Counted from the first letter of the stretch, positions 36,701 through 45,957 are shown. The stretch: DNA of 64,000 bases from Peptostreptococcaceae bacterium (GCA_902363255.1 CABIZO010000002.1:620001-684000), one strand, 5' to 3'. Notes: generated by a model not told the origin, from the sequence alone. Translations and numbers: made by a program.

Positions 36701-37747
36701 ATGGAAATGACGTTTAGATGGTATGGACAAGATGACCCTGTTAAAATAGAGTACATACGTCAAATACCAGGAATGAAAGGTATAGTAACGGCTATATATG
36801 ATATACCAGTAGGTGAAGTATGGCCATTAGATAGAATATTAGAATTAAAGAAAAGTGTGGAAGATGCTGGATTAGAGCTTTCAGTAATAGAAAGTGTTCC
36901 AGTACACGAAGATATAAAACTAGGTTTACCAACTAGAGATAAATATATAGCAAATTACTGTGAAACTATAAGAAACTTAAGTAAAGCAGGAATAAAAACT
37001 ATATGCTACAACTTTATGCCAGTATTTGACTGGACTAGATCTGATTTAGAGTATGAATTAGAAGATGGTTCAACTTGTTTAATATACGATGAAGAAAAAG
37101 TAGCTAAAATGGATCCGGCATTAGGTGAGTTAGAATTACCAGGATGGGATACTTCATACGGTGAAGGTGGACTTGGTGCATTACTTGATCAATACAAAGA
37201 TATAGATGAAGAAAAACTTTGGGAAAACTTAGAGTACTTCATAAAAGGAATAATGCCAACAGCTGAAGAAGAAGAAGTTAAAATGGCAATACATCCAGAT
37301 GATCCACCATGGGGTATATTTGGACTTCCAAGAATAATAACAAACTTTGAAAATGTAGATAGATTCTTAAACTTATATGATAGCCACTATAATGGATTAA
37401 CATTATGTACAGGATCTTTAGGATGTACATCTACAAATGATGTAGTTAAAATGATAAAATACTTCGGTGGAGAGAAAAATAGAATACATTTTGCTCACTT
37501 AAGAAATGTTAAAATAACAGGAGATGCTAGTTTCAATGAAGTTGCTCACTTATCAGAAGCGGGATCATTAGACTTCTATGAAATAGTTAAAGCATACTGT
37601 GATTACAATTTCGATGGACCTTTCAGACCAGATCATGGAAGAATGATATGGGGAGAAACTGGAAGACCAGGATACGGATTATATGATAGAGCATTAGGTG
37701 CTGTATATATAAATGGTATTAAAGAAGCGATAAACAAAAGTAAATAA
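36701..37747 (+). CDS. uxuA: Mannonate dehydratase, copy 1
   Basis: The 348-residue UxuA-family TIM barrel has the typical N-terminus FRWYGQDDPVKIEYIRQIPGMKGIV (broken here only by length), MAIHPDDPPWGIFGLPRI and FRPDHGRMIWGE, which carry metal-site His and Asp residues. It dehydrates D-mannonate to 2-keto-3-deoxygluconate. A second, nearly identical gene follows at 39615. AAGGAG precedes the ATG, and a GntR box lies just upstream. Residue 187 is Thr here and Ile in copy 2, and the last codons differ. Confidence 0.95.
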   Translation: MEMTFRWYGQDDPVKIEYIRQIPGMKGIVTAIYDIPVGEVWPLDRILELKKSVEDAGLELSVIESVPVHEDIKLGLPTRDKYIANYCETIRNLSKAGIKTICYNFMPVFDWTRSDLEYELEDGSTCLIYDEEKVAKMDPALGELELPGWDTSYGEGGLGALLDQYKDIDEEKLWENLEYFIKGIMPTAEEEEVKMAIHPDDPPWGIFGLPRIITNFENVDRFLNLYDSHYNGLTLCTGSLGCTSTNDVVKMIKYFGGEKNRIHFAHLRNVKITGDASFNEVAHLSEAGSLDFYEIVKAYCDYNFDGPFRPDHGRMIWGETGRPGYGLYDRALGAVYINGIKEAINKSK

Positions 37748-37780
37748 TTAATTAATATTAAGATATATTTATTCTAAAAT

Positions 37781-37807
37781 CTCTGTAGGCAACAAATGCC
37801 TATGGAG
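37781..37807 (+). terminator. Hairpin after uxuA copy 1, possible terminator
   Basis: CTCTGTAGGCA-ACAAA-TGCCTATGGAG is a stem of about 10 bp with one mismatch. The T-run after it is poor, so the terminator role is uncertain. Confidence 0.4.
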
Positions 37808-37876
37808 GTATTTGGAGTATTTATTTTGAAACTGAGGAAGAAGTTTTCGTAAATTTAATTAATATATATAAAAGTA

Positions 37877-37911
37877 TTGAAATCGTATTGTTGATATGCT
37901 AGTATACAAGT
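37877..37911 (+). promoter_or_regulatory. Promoter and GntR box of the hexuronide transporter
   Basis: TTGAAA at 37877 and TAGTAT at 37900 are 17 bases apart. ATGCTAGTATACAAGT at 37896-37911 overlaps the -10, exactly as in the uxuB promoter. Confidence 0.78.
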
Positions 37912-37973
37912 GTAAGGGATGTTGCTAGGGGGCAATATACAAAAGTATGCTTATAAATGTTAAAAAAATATCA

Positions 37974-38009
37974 ATTATAACATCTTAAAAATAATGAAGA
38001 TGTTATAAT
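37974..38009 (+). promoter_or_regulatory. Perfect 13-bp hairpin in the transporter leader
   Basis: ATTATAACATCTT and AAGATGTTATAAT enclose a 10-base loop, midway in the 200-base leader between the GntR-controlled promoter and the transporter start. It is not followed by T's, so it is not a simple terminator. It may stabilise the mRNA or bind a protein. Confidence 0.5.
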
Positions 38010-38105
38010 AAAAAGTAGACAGTATGGAGAAGATTATTAAATATTGTTAACTGTCGATATTAATTATGAGACTTAAAATAATTATAAAAAGAGGAGGATT
38101 TAGAC

Positions 38106-39503
38106 ATGCAAACAGCAGCTAAATTAGAAAAAAATTCGACTGTAGGGAAATCGTTTGGAATGAGTGATAAGATTGGTTATGCTCTTGGCGATTTCGGGAA
38201 TAGTTTATTATTCAATTTTATAGGGAGTTATCTATTAGTATTTTACACAGATGCTTTTGGAATAAGTGCAGCAGCAGTCGGTACCCTTATGATGGTATCT
38301 AGAGTATGGGATGCTATAAATGATCCAATGATGGGAGTAATAGTTGACAAAAGAAAAGCAGGTAAAAATGGGAAATTTAGACCGTATTTAAAATATGTTG
38401 GTATTCCACTTGGAATATTTACAGTATTAACGTTTTTAGTAATACCTAATATGCCTCAAAATATGAAATTACCATATGCATATATAACTTATATAGGATT
38501 TGGTATGGCATATACAGCAATAAATATACCTTATGGTTCATTGGCTTCTGTTATCACATCAGATCCAGTTGAAAGAACTTCATTATCTACTTTTAGAAAC
38601 TTAGGTTCAACGTTTTCAATGATATTACTTATGGGATTAACTCCAAAGTTAATATTTGAAGCAGATAATTCAGTATCAGTAAAAGGATTCCTTATAGCAG
38701 CAGTAATTTATGCAATAGTGGCAAATGTTTGTTACCAATTAACATATAAAATGACAACGGAAAGAGTTACTCATGAAGTAAAAGAAAACGAAGTTGAAAA
38801 AATAAGTTTAATGGAAACTATAAAAGCTTTAGTTAAAAATAAAGCCTTAATAGGATTAATAGTAGCGTCATTAGGTACATTAACAGCAGTGTTCTTACCA
38901 AGTGCTCTAAATACATACTTATTTAAAGATTACTTCCAAGCTCCAGGATTATTAGGATTAGCTGGAATGGTTGGAATGCTTGCTATATTTGTTGCATTAC
39001 CTTTAACAACTAAATTAGTTGCTAAATTTGGTAAGAAAAATGTTGCAGCGTACACATTAATAATATCTATCGTAGCTTACGGAGTTATGGTATTTGTACC
39101 AAATAAAAATCCAATGGTATATATAGCATTAACAACAGTATCGGGGATAGGTACTGCATTCTTCAATATGTTAATATGGGCATTAGTTGGGGATGCTATA
39201 GATTACCAAGAATATATTACAGGAAAAAGAGAAGAAGGTACAGTTTATGCAGCTTACTCATTAGCTAGAAAATTAGTTCAAGCAATAGTAGGAAGTATAG
39301 GAGGATTTGCATTAGCAGCTATAGGATACCAATCAGGTGTTGCTACTCAAACAGCAGAAGTTGCTGAAAGTATAAGAATGATAATAACAGCTATACCATT
39401 TGCAGGATTAATAATAGGATTTTTAGCTATGAAGTTCATTTACAACTTAAATGATAAGAAATTAGCGGAAATAGATGCTGAGTTAAAAAGAAGAAGAGCA
39501 TAG
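38106..39503 (+). CDS. GPH-family hexuronide/glucuronide symporter
   Basis: The 465-residue carrier has about 12 helices. Family motifs are DAINDPMMGVIVDKRKAGKNGK after helix 2 and LIWALVGDAIDYQEYITGKREEGTVY, a region that is well kept in GusB-type and YjmB-type carriers. Cation-coupled uptake of glucuronides or hexuronate disaccharides fits its position between two uxuA genes and its GntR-controlled promoter. GAGGAGG precedes the ATG. It is a different paralogue from the GPH carrier at 11378. The cargo is inferred from context. Confidence 0.9.
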   Translation: MQTAAKLEKNSTVGKSFGMSDKIGYALGDFGNSLLFNFIGSYLLVFYTDAFGISAAAVGTLMMVSRVWDAINDPMMGVIVDKRKAGKNGKFRPYLKYVGIPLGIFTVLTFLVIPNMPQNMKLPYAYITYIGFGMAYTAINIPYGSLASVITSDPVERTSLSTFRNLGSTFSMILLMGLTPKLIFEADNSVSVKGFLIAAVIYAIVANVCYQLTYKMTTERVTHEVKENEVEKISLMETIKALVKNKALIGLIVASLGTLTAVFLPSALNTYLFKDYFQAPGLLGLAGMVGMLAIFVALPLTTKLVAKFGKKNVAAYTLIISIVAYGVMVFVPNKNPMVYIALTTVSGIGTAFFNMLIWALVGDAIDYQEYITGKREEGTVYAAYSLARKLVQAIVGSIGGFALAAIGYQSGVATQTAEVAESIRMIITAIPFAGLIIGFLAMKFIYNLNDKKLAEIDAELKRRRA

Positions 39504-39527
39504 TTATAATTGTACAGAAAATAAAAC

Positions 39528-39586
39528 TTGACAACTTTAACAATGAATGCTAGTATACAAGTAAAGTAAAACTTGTATACTAGTAT
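39528..39586 (+). promoter_or_regulatory. Promoter with double GntR box before uxuA copy 2
   Basis: TTGACA at 39528 and TAGTAT at 39551 are 17 bases apart. Box 1, ATGCTAGTATACAAGT, is at 39547-39562; an inverted box 2, ACTTGTATACTAGTAT, is at 39571-39586. The pair forms a larger palindrome downstream of and over the -10, suggesting tight repression. Confidence 0.8.
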
Positions 39587-39614
39587 TGTTTGATATTAAG
39601 GAGGGAATACATTA

Positions 39615-40670
39615 ATGGAAATGACGTTTAGATGGTATGGACAAGATGACCCTGTTAAAATAGAGTACATACGTCAAATACCAGGAATGAAGGGAATAGT
39701 AACGGCTATATATGATATACCAGTAGGTGAAGTATGGCCATTAGATAGAATATTAGAATTAAAGAAAAGTGTGGAAGATGCTGGATTAGAGCTTTCAGTA
39801 ATAGAAAGTGTTCCAGTACACGAAGATATAAAACTAGGTTTACCAACTAGAGATAAATATATAGCAAATTACTGTGAAACTATAAGAAACTTAAGTAAAG
39901 CAGGAATAAAAACTATATGCTACAACTTTATGCCAGTATTTGACTGGACTAGATCTGATTTAGAGTATGAATTAGAAGATGGTTCAACTTGTTTAATATA
40001 CGATGAAGAAAAAGTAGCTAAAATGGATCCGGCATTAGGTGAGTTAGAATTACCAGGATGGGATACTTCATACGGTGAAGGTGGACTTGGTGCATTACTT
40101 GATCAATACAAAGATATAGATGAAGAAAAACTTTGGGAAAACTTAGAGTACTTCATAAAAGGAATAATGCCAATAGCTGAAGAAGAAGAAGTTAAAATGG
40201 CAATACATCCAGATGATCCACCATGGGGTATATTTGGACTTCCAAGAATAATAACAAACTTTGAAAATGTAGATAGATTCTTAAACTTATATGATAGCCA
40301 CTATAATGGATTAACATTATGTACAGGATCTTTAGGATGTACATCTACAAATGATGTAGTTAAAATGATAAAATATTTTGGTGGAGAGAAAAATAGAATA
40401 CATTTTGCTCACTTAAGAAATGTTAAAATAACAGGAGATGCTAGTTTCAATGAAGTTGCTCACTTATCAGAAGCGGGATCATTAGACTTCTATGAAATAG
40501 TTAAAGCATACTGTGATTACAATTTCGATGGACCTTTCAGACCAGATCACGGAAGAATGATATGGGGAGAAACTGGAAGACCAGGATACGGATTATATGA
40601 TAGAGCTTTAGGAGCTGTTTATATAAACGGAATAAAAGAAGCAATAAATAAATCTGAAAAATGTAGATAA
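39615..40670 (+). CDS. uxuA: Mannonate dehydratase, copy 2
   Basis: The 351-residue protein is almost identical to the one at 36701. By eye I find six base differences in the first 990 or so bases (one changes residue 187 from Thr to Ile), and then about a dozen in the last 50, where the tail becomes NKSEKCR. This pattern suggests gene conversion ending near codon 330. The enzyme role is the same, dehydration of D-mannonate. It has its own promoter with a double GntR box, AGGAGGG before the ATG, and a terminator after it. Confidence 0.95.
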   Translation: MEMTFRWYGQDDPVKIEYIRQIPGMKGIVTAIYDIPVGEVWPLDRILELKKSVEDAGLELSVIESVPVHEDIKLGLPTRDKYIANYCETIRNLSKAGIKTICYNFMPVFDWTRSDLEYELEDGSTCLIYDEEKVAKMDPALGELELPGWDTSYGEGGLGALLDQYKDIDEEKLWENLEYFIKGIMPIAEEEEVKMAIHPDDPPWGIFGLPRIITNFENVDRFLNLYDSHYNGLTLCTGSLGCTSTNDVVKMIKYFGGEKNRIHFAHLRNVKITGDASFNEVAHLSEAGSLDFYEIVKAYCDYNFDGPFRPDHGRMIWGETGRPGYGLYDRALGAVYINGIKEAINKSEKCR

Positions 40671-40674
40671 TATT

Positions 40675-40708
40675 AAAAAAGCTCTTGCTAACACAAGAGC
40701 TTTTATTT
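40675..40708 (+). terminator. Intrinsic terminator after uxuA copy 2
   Basis: AAAAGCTCTTG-CTAACA-CAAGAGCTTTT is a perfect 11-bp stem followed by ATTTT. Confidence 0.88.
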
Positions 40709-40768
40709 TAAAATTTATAATTGCTTAATAAAACACTATAAAGTGAATTTTTTGTGAGGAGTAATACA

Positions 40769-42169
40769 ATGAGAAAATTTATGGATGATAACTTTTTATT
40801 ATCAACAGATACAGCGATAACTTTATATCATGAACATGCTAAAAACATGCCTATATGTGACTACCACTGTCACTTAAATCCAAAGGAAATAGCAGAAGAT
40901 AAAAGATACAACAACATAACTGAAATATGGCTAGGTGGGGACCATTATAAATGGAGAACCATGAGAAGCTTCGGTGTAGAAGAAAAATACATCACGGGAG
41001 ATGCTAGTGACTTCGAAAAATTTGAAGCTTTTGCAAAGGTTATGCCATATTTAATAGGAAATCCAATGTACCACTGGTCTCACTTAGAATTAAAAAGATA
41101 CTTTGGTATAGAGGAAACTCTAAGCCCAAAAACTTGTGAGTCTATATGGAATAGATGTAATGAAATAATAAATAGCCCAGAATTTAGTGCAAGAGCTATG
41201 ATAAAAAATTCTAATGTTAAATATATAGGAACAACAGATGATCCTATTGACAACTTAGAATATCATATACAAATAGCAAAAGATGAAAACTTTGACTGTG
41301 AAGTTAGACCAAGTTTCAGACCGGACAAAGCTCTTAAAATACAAGGAGCAGATTTTGTTGATTATATAAACTTATTAGGAAAAACTGAAAATACAGAAAT
41401 AAAAGATTATGAAACTTTATTAACTGTATTAGAAAAAAGATTAGACTTCTTTGTGGAAAATGGATGTCAAATAACTGATCATTCTGTAGAAAGAGTTTAC
41501 TTTAGAGAAGCTACTTTAGAAGAAGTTGATGCTATATTCAAAAAAGCTTTAAATGGAGAAGAATTATCTATAGAAGAAATAGAAAAATACTCTACATTAA
41601 CTATGATAAGCTTAGGAAGAATGTACAGCAAACGTAATATGGTAATGCAATTACATATAGGTGCCCTTAGAAATAACAATACTAGAATGTTCAAAAAACT
41701 AGGTGCTGATGTTGGATTCGATAGTATAGATGATGGAGAAATAGCAACTGGTATATCTAGATTATTAGACTCATTAGATATGACAGATGAACTTCCAAAG
41801 ACTATATTATACTGCCTAAATCCAAAAGATAACGAAGTTTTAGGAACAATGATAGGTAACTTCCAAGGTGGAGGAGTTGCAGGTAAAATCCAATTCGGTT
41901 CTGGATGGTGGTTCAACGATCAAAAAGACGGAATGGAAAGACAAATGATGGCTTTATCTCAACTTGGACTTATAAGTCAATTCGTAGGTATGCTTACAGA
42001 TTCAAGAAGTTTCTTATCATACACTAGACATGAATACTTCAGAAGAATTTTATGTAACTATATAGGTGGTTTAGTAGAAAATGGAGAATATCCTTGCGAT
42101 ATGGAAATACTAGGAGAAATAATAGAAAATATATGCTACAATAATATAAATAGATATTTACAAAAGTAA
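40769..42169 (+). CDS. uxaC: Glucuronate isomerase
   Basis: I start at the ATG at 40769 with GAGGAG upstream; five in-frame codons precede it. The 466-residue length equals that of known UxaC proteins. The N-terminal metal motif CDYHCHLNPKEIAED, the mid-region VQLHIGALRNNN-like MQLHIGALRNNNTRMF, and LTDSRSFLSYTRHEYFRRILC at the end are family hallmarks. It isomerises D-glucuronate to D-fructuronate (or galacturonate to tagaturonate), the first step after beta-glucuronidase. I find no GntR box directly upstream, so it may rely on read-through or its own promoter. Confidence 0.95.
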   Translation: MRKFMDDNFLLSTDTAITLYHEHAKNMPICDYHCHLNPKEIAEDKRYNNITEIWLGGDHYKWRTMRSFGVEEKYITGDASDFEKFEAFAKVMPYLIGNPMYHWSHLELKRYFGIEETLSPKTCESIWNRCNEIINSPEFSARAMIKNSNVKYIGTTDDPIDNLEYHIQIAKDENFDCEVRPSFRPDKALKIQGADFVDYINLLGKTENTEIKDYETLLTVLEKRLDFFVENGCQITDHSVERVYFREATLEEVDAIFKKALNGEELSIEEIEKYSTLTMISLGRMYSKRNMVMQLHIGALRNNNTRMFKKLGADVGFDSIDDGEIATGISRLLDSLDMTDELPKTILYCLNPKDNEVLGTMIGNFQGGGVAGKIQFGSGWWFNDQKDGMERQMMALSQLGLISQFVGMLTDSRSFLSYTRHEYFRRILCNYIGGLVENGEYPCDMEILGEIIENICYNNINRYLQK

Positions 42170-42176
42170 TTTTGAG

Positions 42177-42205
42177 AAGATAGGCTTTAGGCCTATCTTT
42201 TTTTG
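42177..42205 (+). terminator. Intrinsic terminator of uxaC
   Basis: AGATAGGC-TTTAG-GCCTATCT followed by TTTTTT, directly after the stop codon. Confidence 0.88.
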
Positions 42206-42227
42206 AGTAAGGAGAAGTTTTGTATAT

Positions 42228-42260
42228 AAAAATGAGCTTGATTTAATCAAGCTCATTTGT
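42228..42260 (-). terminator. Intrinsic terminator of the GH2 gene
   Basis: AAATGAGCTTGATT-T-AATCAAGCTCATTT is a perfect 14-bp palindrome about 25 bases past the minus-strand stop codon. Confidence 0.75.
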
Positions 42261-42282
42261 GTATGTATAAAGTTGGTATATA

Positions 42283-44589
42283 TTAAGATTTTTTTATTTT
42301 AGATAAATCTCTATTTAAAACATATATAAGTTTTGGAGGAAAAGCATCAGATACCATTTTAGCAATATCATCTATGCAACTATCCTTCATCATATCTATC
42401 ATAGGACTATCAATTAATTTAGCCATGTATTTTTCAAGTATAGATTTTGCCTCTTCATTTTCAAGCATTTCTCCTATAGAAGATGCTGAAGAGAATACAT
42501 CATCAGTTATATTTAACTCAGTAATTTCAACATCATCAAACTGTGAAAATAAATCTTCGTCAAACCAGTTTGCAGCGAATCCACCTTTTCCTTCTGTGCA
42601 TTCATAAGTTGGGTTGGGTTCATCTACTTTATTGAAGAATGCATAGTCACTAAATTCTTTTCCATCTTTAGTAGCTATAACTTTAATATCATTATGACCA
42701 TCAACTAATTTTACATTTTCAAATACAAATGTGTATTTTCCACCTAAAGTTTGTACTTTTTCATTATTTACAAATAAAGTCACTTCATCACAGTTAGAAT
42801 AAACTTTTATATTTATAGTGTCACTAGCTCTTTCTATAAATCTCTTGCTTGCTATATGAGCAAATAAATCTTTAGACCAAGCTGCTTTGTAAGCATAGAA
42901 TCCGTCTTTTTTGATTTTACGATCAAATGTAACTAATCCTTTGTTATTTCTACCTTGAACGCCACCTTCATCTCTTATAGCAGATCCAAAGTCAAAGAAG
43001 TTCCATACATATGTACCCCATAAGAATGGTCTTTCCTCAAATATTTTTATTAAAGTTTCATGATAAAGAGCGTGGTATTCTTCTGTGTAATCGCCTACAG
43101 CAGGACTATCAGTATGATATTTTATTATACCTTCAGCTCCATATTCAGAAAGCCCAAGGCATCTATCTGGATTAATTGCATGGTAAGAATCTAACCAAGT
43201 AGCAAACTCTTCAACTTGTCCTCCATACCATCCATAGTACTTATTGTAAGCTATGATATCAGTGTAGTAGTTATATTCATCATCATCAGGAACCATAGCA
43301 ACATTAGCTTGAGTAGTTAGACGAGTAGGATCTTCCATATGAGTAAGATCATTTAAGTCCTTAACCATTTGTCTAACCTCAGGTCTATCTCCACCTATTT
43401 GTATTTCATTTTCAACACCCCACATTATTATGGAAGGATGATTGAAGTTTTGACGAATTAATTCAACCATTTGAGACTTAGCATTTTCACCAGTAAGGTC
43501 AGTTTTAGAAGCCATTGATATAAATGGTATTTCAGCCCAAACAACCATACCTTCTTTATCACATAAATCATAGAAGAATTGACTATGTTGGTAATGTGCA
43601 AGACGTATTGAGTTAGCTCCTACTTCTTTTATAAGTTCCATATCAAAGATTTGATCTTCTTCTGATATTGCCCAACCTTTATCTTTTTTGTCTTGATGTC
43701 TAGAAACACCTTGTAACTTCATATGTTCTCCATTTAAGAAGAAACCTTCATTAGCATCAAAATGGAAGTATCTTAATCCAGTTGGTATATTTAACTCATC
43801 AACTAAATCGTTATCTTTAGTTAAAGTTAAATTAACCTTGTAAAGGTACGGATTTTTTACTCCATTCCAAAGTATTGGATTTTCTATAGTTACAGGTAAT
43901 GATAATTCATCATTGGTATTAGCTTTTAATGAAACGTCTTTGCCGATGCATTTTACTAGATTTCCTTGTGCATCAACTATATCAGCCCAAACTCTTATAG
44001 TTTTGTCAGTATCAGAATCATTTGTAAGCTTAGTTTTTATAGTTAATTTAGCTTGTTCATTAGTAACTTCGTCCTGAGATATATATACTCCTAAAGAGCC
44101 TTTATCCATTAAATCAAAATGAACGTCTTCAGTTACTATTATATTTACATCTCTGTACATTCCACCATAGAATGTAAAGTCAGCCATTAATGGATAAACA
44201 TCATCAACTATTGTATTGTCTGCTTTAACAGCTATAGTATTCACTTCACCAAATTTAATTACATTAGTAATATCATATCTAAATATAGAGTAACCACCTC
44301 TATGTTGGCCTAAATGTTTTCCGTTTACATAAACGTCAGATATACTATTTACAGCACCAAATTCAATATATATTTTTTTACCTTGGTATATTCTATCTAG
44401 TGAAAGTTCTTTTCTATACCAACAAGCACCTTTAAAATATTCGTTACCACTAGCACCGTCTATTGCATTCCAAGTATGAGGTACATTTACAGTTTCCCAA
44501 GATTTAGTGTCATAATTATTTAAATAAGCATCTGATTTATCTTCTTTTATAAATTTCCAATTAGAATTAATATTTAATATTTTTCTCAT
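42283..44589 (-). CDS. Glycoside hydrolase family 2 protein (beta-galactosidase/glucuronidase-like)
   Basis: The 768-residue protein has the GH2 order: sugar-binding jellyroll (about 1-165, with VPHTWNAIDG and CWYRKELSL), an Ig-like domain, and a TIM barrel. The acid/base is E395 in WGVENEI and the nucleophile E482 in LSEYGAEG. After the barrel come an Ig-like domain and an unusual acidic, helical tail of about 100 residues (ITELNITDDVFSSASSIGEM onward) that I do not recognise. There is no signal peptide, so it acts on imported sugars. It lacks the NKKG motif that marks true glucuronidases, so a galactosidase or related activity is likelier. It diverges from an AraC regulator. Confidence 0.87.
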   Translation of the reverse strand: MRKILNINSNWKFIKEDKSDAYLNNYDTKSWETVNVPHTWNAIDGASGNEYFKGACWYRKELSLDRIYQGKKIYIEFGAVNSISDVYVNGKHLGQHRGGYSIFRYDITNVIKFGEVNTIAVKADNTIVDDVYPLMADFTFYGGMYRDVNIIVTEDVHFDLMDKGSLGVYISQDEVTNEQAKLTIKTKLTNDSDTDKTIRVWADIVDAQGNLVKCIGKDVSLKANTNDELSLPVTIENPILWNGVKNPYLYKVNLTLTKDNDLVDELNIPTGLRYFHFDANEGFFLNGEHMKLQGVSRHQDKKDKGWAISEEDQIFDMELIKEVGANSIRLAHYQHSQFFYDLCDKEGMVVWAEIPFISMASKTDLTGENAKSQMVELIRQNFNHPSIIMWGVENEIQIGGDRPEVRQMVKDLNDLTHMEDPTRLTTQANVAMVPDDDEYNYYTDIIAYNKYYGWYGGQVEEFATWLDSYHAINPDRCLGLSEYGAEGIIKYHTDSPAVGDYTEEYHALYHETLIKIFEERPFLWGTYVWNFFDFGSAIRDEGGVQGRNNKGLVTFDRKIKKDGFYAYKAAWSKDLFAHIASKRFIERASDTINIKVYSNCDEVTLFVNNEKVQTLGGKYTFVFENVKLVDGHNDIKVIATKDGKEFSDYAFFNKVDEPNPTYECTEGKGGFAANWFDEDLFSQFDDVEITELNITDDVFSSASSIGEMLENEEAKSILEKYMAKLIDSPMIDMMKDSCIDDIAKMVSDAFPPKLIYVLNRDLSKIKKS

Positions 44590-44631
44590 TTAAACTACTC
44601 CTTGATGTATATTTTCTATATTGTATCATGG

Positions 44632-44648
44632 AAAACGTATTTTAGGGG
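44632..44648. promoter_or_regulatory. cre-like motif shared with the GntR gene leader
   Basis: AAAACGTATTTTAGGGG is identical over 17 bases to 33056-33072. With the preceding TGG it resembles a catabolite response element (TG.AAACG.TTT.CA). It lies 43-59 bases upstream of the GH2 start. Confidence 0.4.
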
Positions 44649-44685
44649 TGAAAAAAGTAGAATAAAGTATAAAATAGTATAATAT

Positions 44686-44702
44686 TATTCTATAATAGAA
44701 TA
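44686..44702. promoter_or_regulatory. Candidate operator in front of the AraC regulator gene
   Basis: TATTCTA-TAA-TAGAATA is a perfect 7-3-7 palindrome about 30 bases before the regulator ATG, in the divergent region. An overlapping TATAAT lies a few bases upstream. The role in self-control is inferred. Confidence 0.4.
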
Positions 44703-44731
44703 AATAATTAAATTTAAAAGAGGGGTATGAG

Positions 44732-45919
44732 ATGAAAATAAATAAAGAAGAGATAGGTCATTTATATGATATAGTTATTTCAATCGAATCTCTAAATTTC
44801 ATAATAAAAGATAATAGAGATAATAAAATAAGTAATATTAATAGTATTGAACTACCAAATCAATTTCAAGAAATAAGCTTAGATATATGTAACAAAATGA
44901 ATGATGTATTATCATCATCAAATACTAATAGTGTATATTATTATGAAAATGATTTGGGCTTTAGGTATATGAGTTTTGGAATGTATGACTTGGATACTTT
45001 AGTAGCAACTATAACCATGGGGCCATACTTAAATTATAAAGATGTAAACGATATTATTGATGTAATTATTCCTAAAAATATATATGATTGTATACCAATA
45101 ATAAATCAAAATAAGGAAAAGGCTCTAGCTGATATTGTAATAGCAGTTACAAATTCACCTATTAATAAAAGTGAATTTATAAATATGAAATCAGAGGAGA
45201 TTCAAAAATCAAGTAAGATATATACATTAGATAATTATGAAAAAGATATACTGGAAATTAAAAAAAGATATGCTTTTGAAAGGGAAGTTTTACATCATAT
45301 TAATAATGGAGATGAAAAAAAAGCACTAGATACAATGAATAAGTTTAAAATAAGTTCATTCGAAAGATTTCCAGATATGCCAATAAGAAATACAAAAAAT
45401 CTGGCAATAACCTTAAATACTTTAGCTAGAAAAACTATAGAGAATAATAATATAGATGAATATTATTTACACAGAATATCTGAAAAGTTTGCCGTAAAGA
45501 TAGAATATACAAATAGTTTAAAACAATTACAACAACTAATGATTGAAATGATAAAAGAATATTGTAATCTCGTAAAAAAGTGTAGTAATAACAATTACTC
45601 TATCTTAGTTTCAAAAGCAATAAATTATATAAAACTGAATTTTAATCAAGAAATAGGTCTGTCAAAAATATCTCGGGATTTATTTGTACATAAAACCAAT
45701 TTAGCTAAAAAATTTAAAGAAGAAGTAGGGAAAACTACAGCTGAATATATAAATGAAATCAGAATAAAAGAGTCTAAACACATTCTTCAAAATACAACAT
45801 TATCAATAGAAGATATTGCTTATTATGTTGGATATAACGATAAAAAATACTTTTCTAAAGTTTTTAAATCAATAGAAAAGATATCACCCAGTGAATATAG
45901 AAAATGCAAAGATATATAA
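44732..45919 (+). CDS. AraC-family transcriptional regulator
   Basis: The 395-residue protein ends in a two-helix-turn-helix AraC domain (about 295-392): INQEIGLSKISRDLFVHKTNLAKKF-like text and IEDIAYYVGYNDKKYFSKVFKSIEKISPSEYRK (described in parts). The first 150 residues resemble a sensory domain of PocR or PAS type, with YYYENDLGFRYMSFGMYDLD. Such regulators activate a neighbouring sugar operon on binding an inducer. The divergent GH2 gene is the likely target. GAGGGG precedes the ATG. The inducer is unknown. Confidence 0.87.
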   Translation: MKINKEEIGHLYDIVISIESLNFIIKDNRDNKISNINSIELPNQFQEISLDICNKMNDVLSSSNTNSVYYYENDLGFRYMSFGMYDLDTLVATITMGPYLNYKDVNDIIDVIIPKNIYDCIPIINQNKEKALADIVIAVTNSPINKSEFINMKSEEIQKSSKIYTLDNYEKDILEIKKRYAFEREVLHHINNGDEKKALDTMNKFKISSFERFPDMPIRNTKNLAITLNTLARKTIENNNIDEYYLHRISEKFAVKIEYTNSLKQLQQLMIEMIKEYCNLVKKCSNNNYSILVSKAINYIKLNFNQEIGLSKISRDLFVHKTNLAKKFKEEVGKTTAEYINEIRIKESKHILQNTTLSIEDIAYYVGYNDKKYFSKVFKSIEKISPSEYRKCKDI

Positions 45920-45921
45920 TA

Positions 45922-45957
45922 TAAAAAGCTGCTTTTATTATTAGAGTAGCTTTTTAT
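45922..45957 (+). terminator. Intrinsic terminator of the AraC gene
   Basis: AAAAAGCTGCT and AGTAGCTTTTT pair around a loop of about a dozen bases, right after the stop codon. Confidence 0.8.

Noticed and set aside
36701..40670. Composite transposon bounded by the two uxuA genes
   Set aside because: The flanking repeats are metabolic genes with no transposase, terminal inverted repeats or target duplication; simple duplication explains them.
44590..44731. GntR box in front of the GH2 gene
   Set aside because: No GTATAC-centred box is present in this divergent region; the gene seems to be under the AraC regulator.
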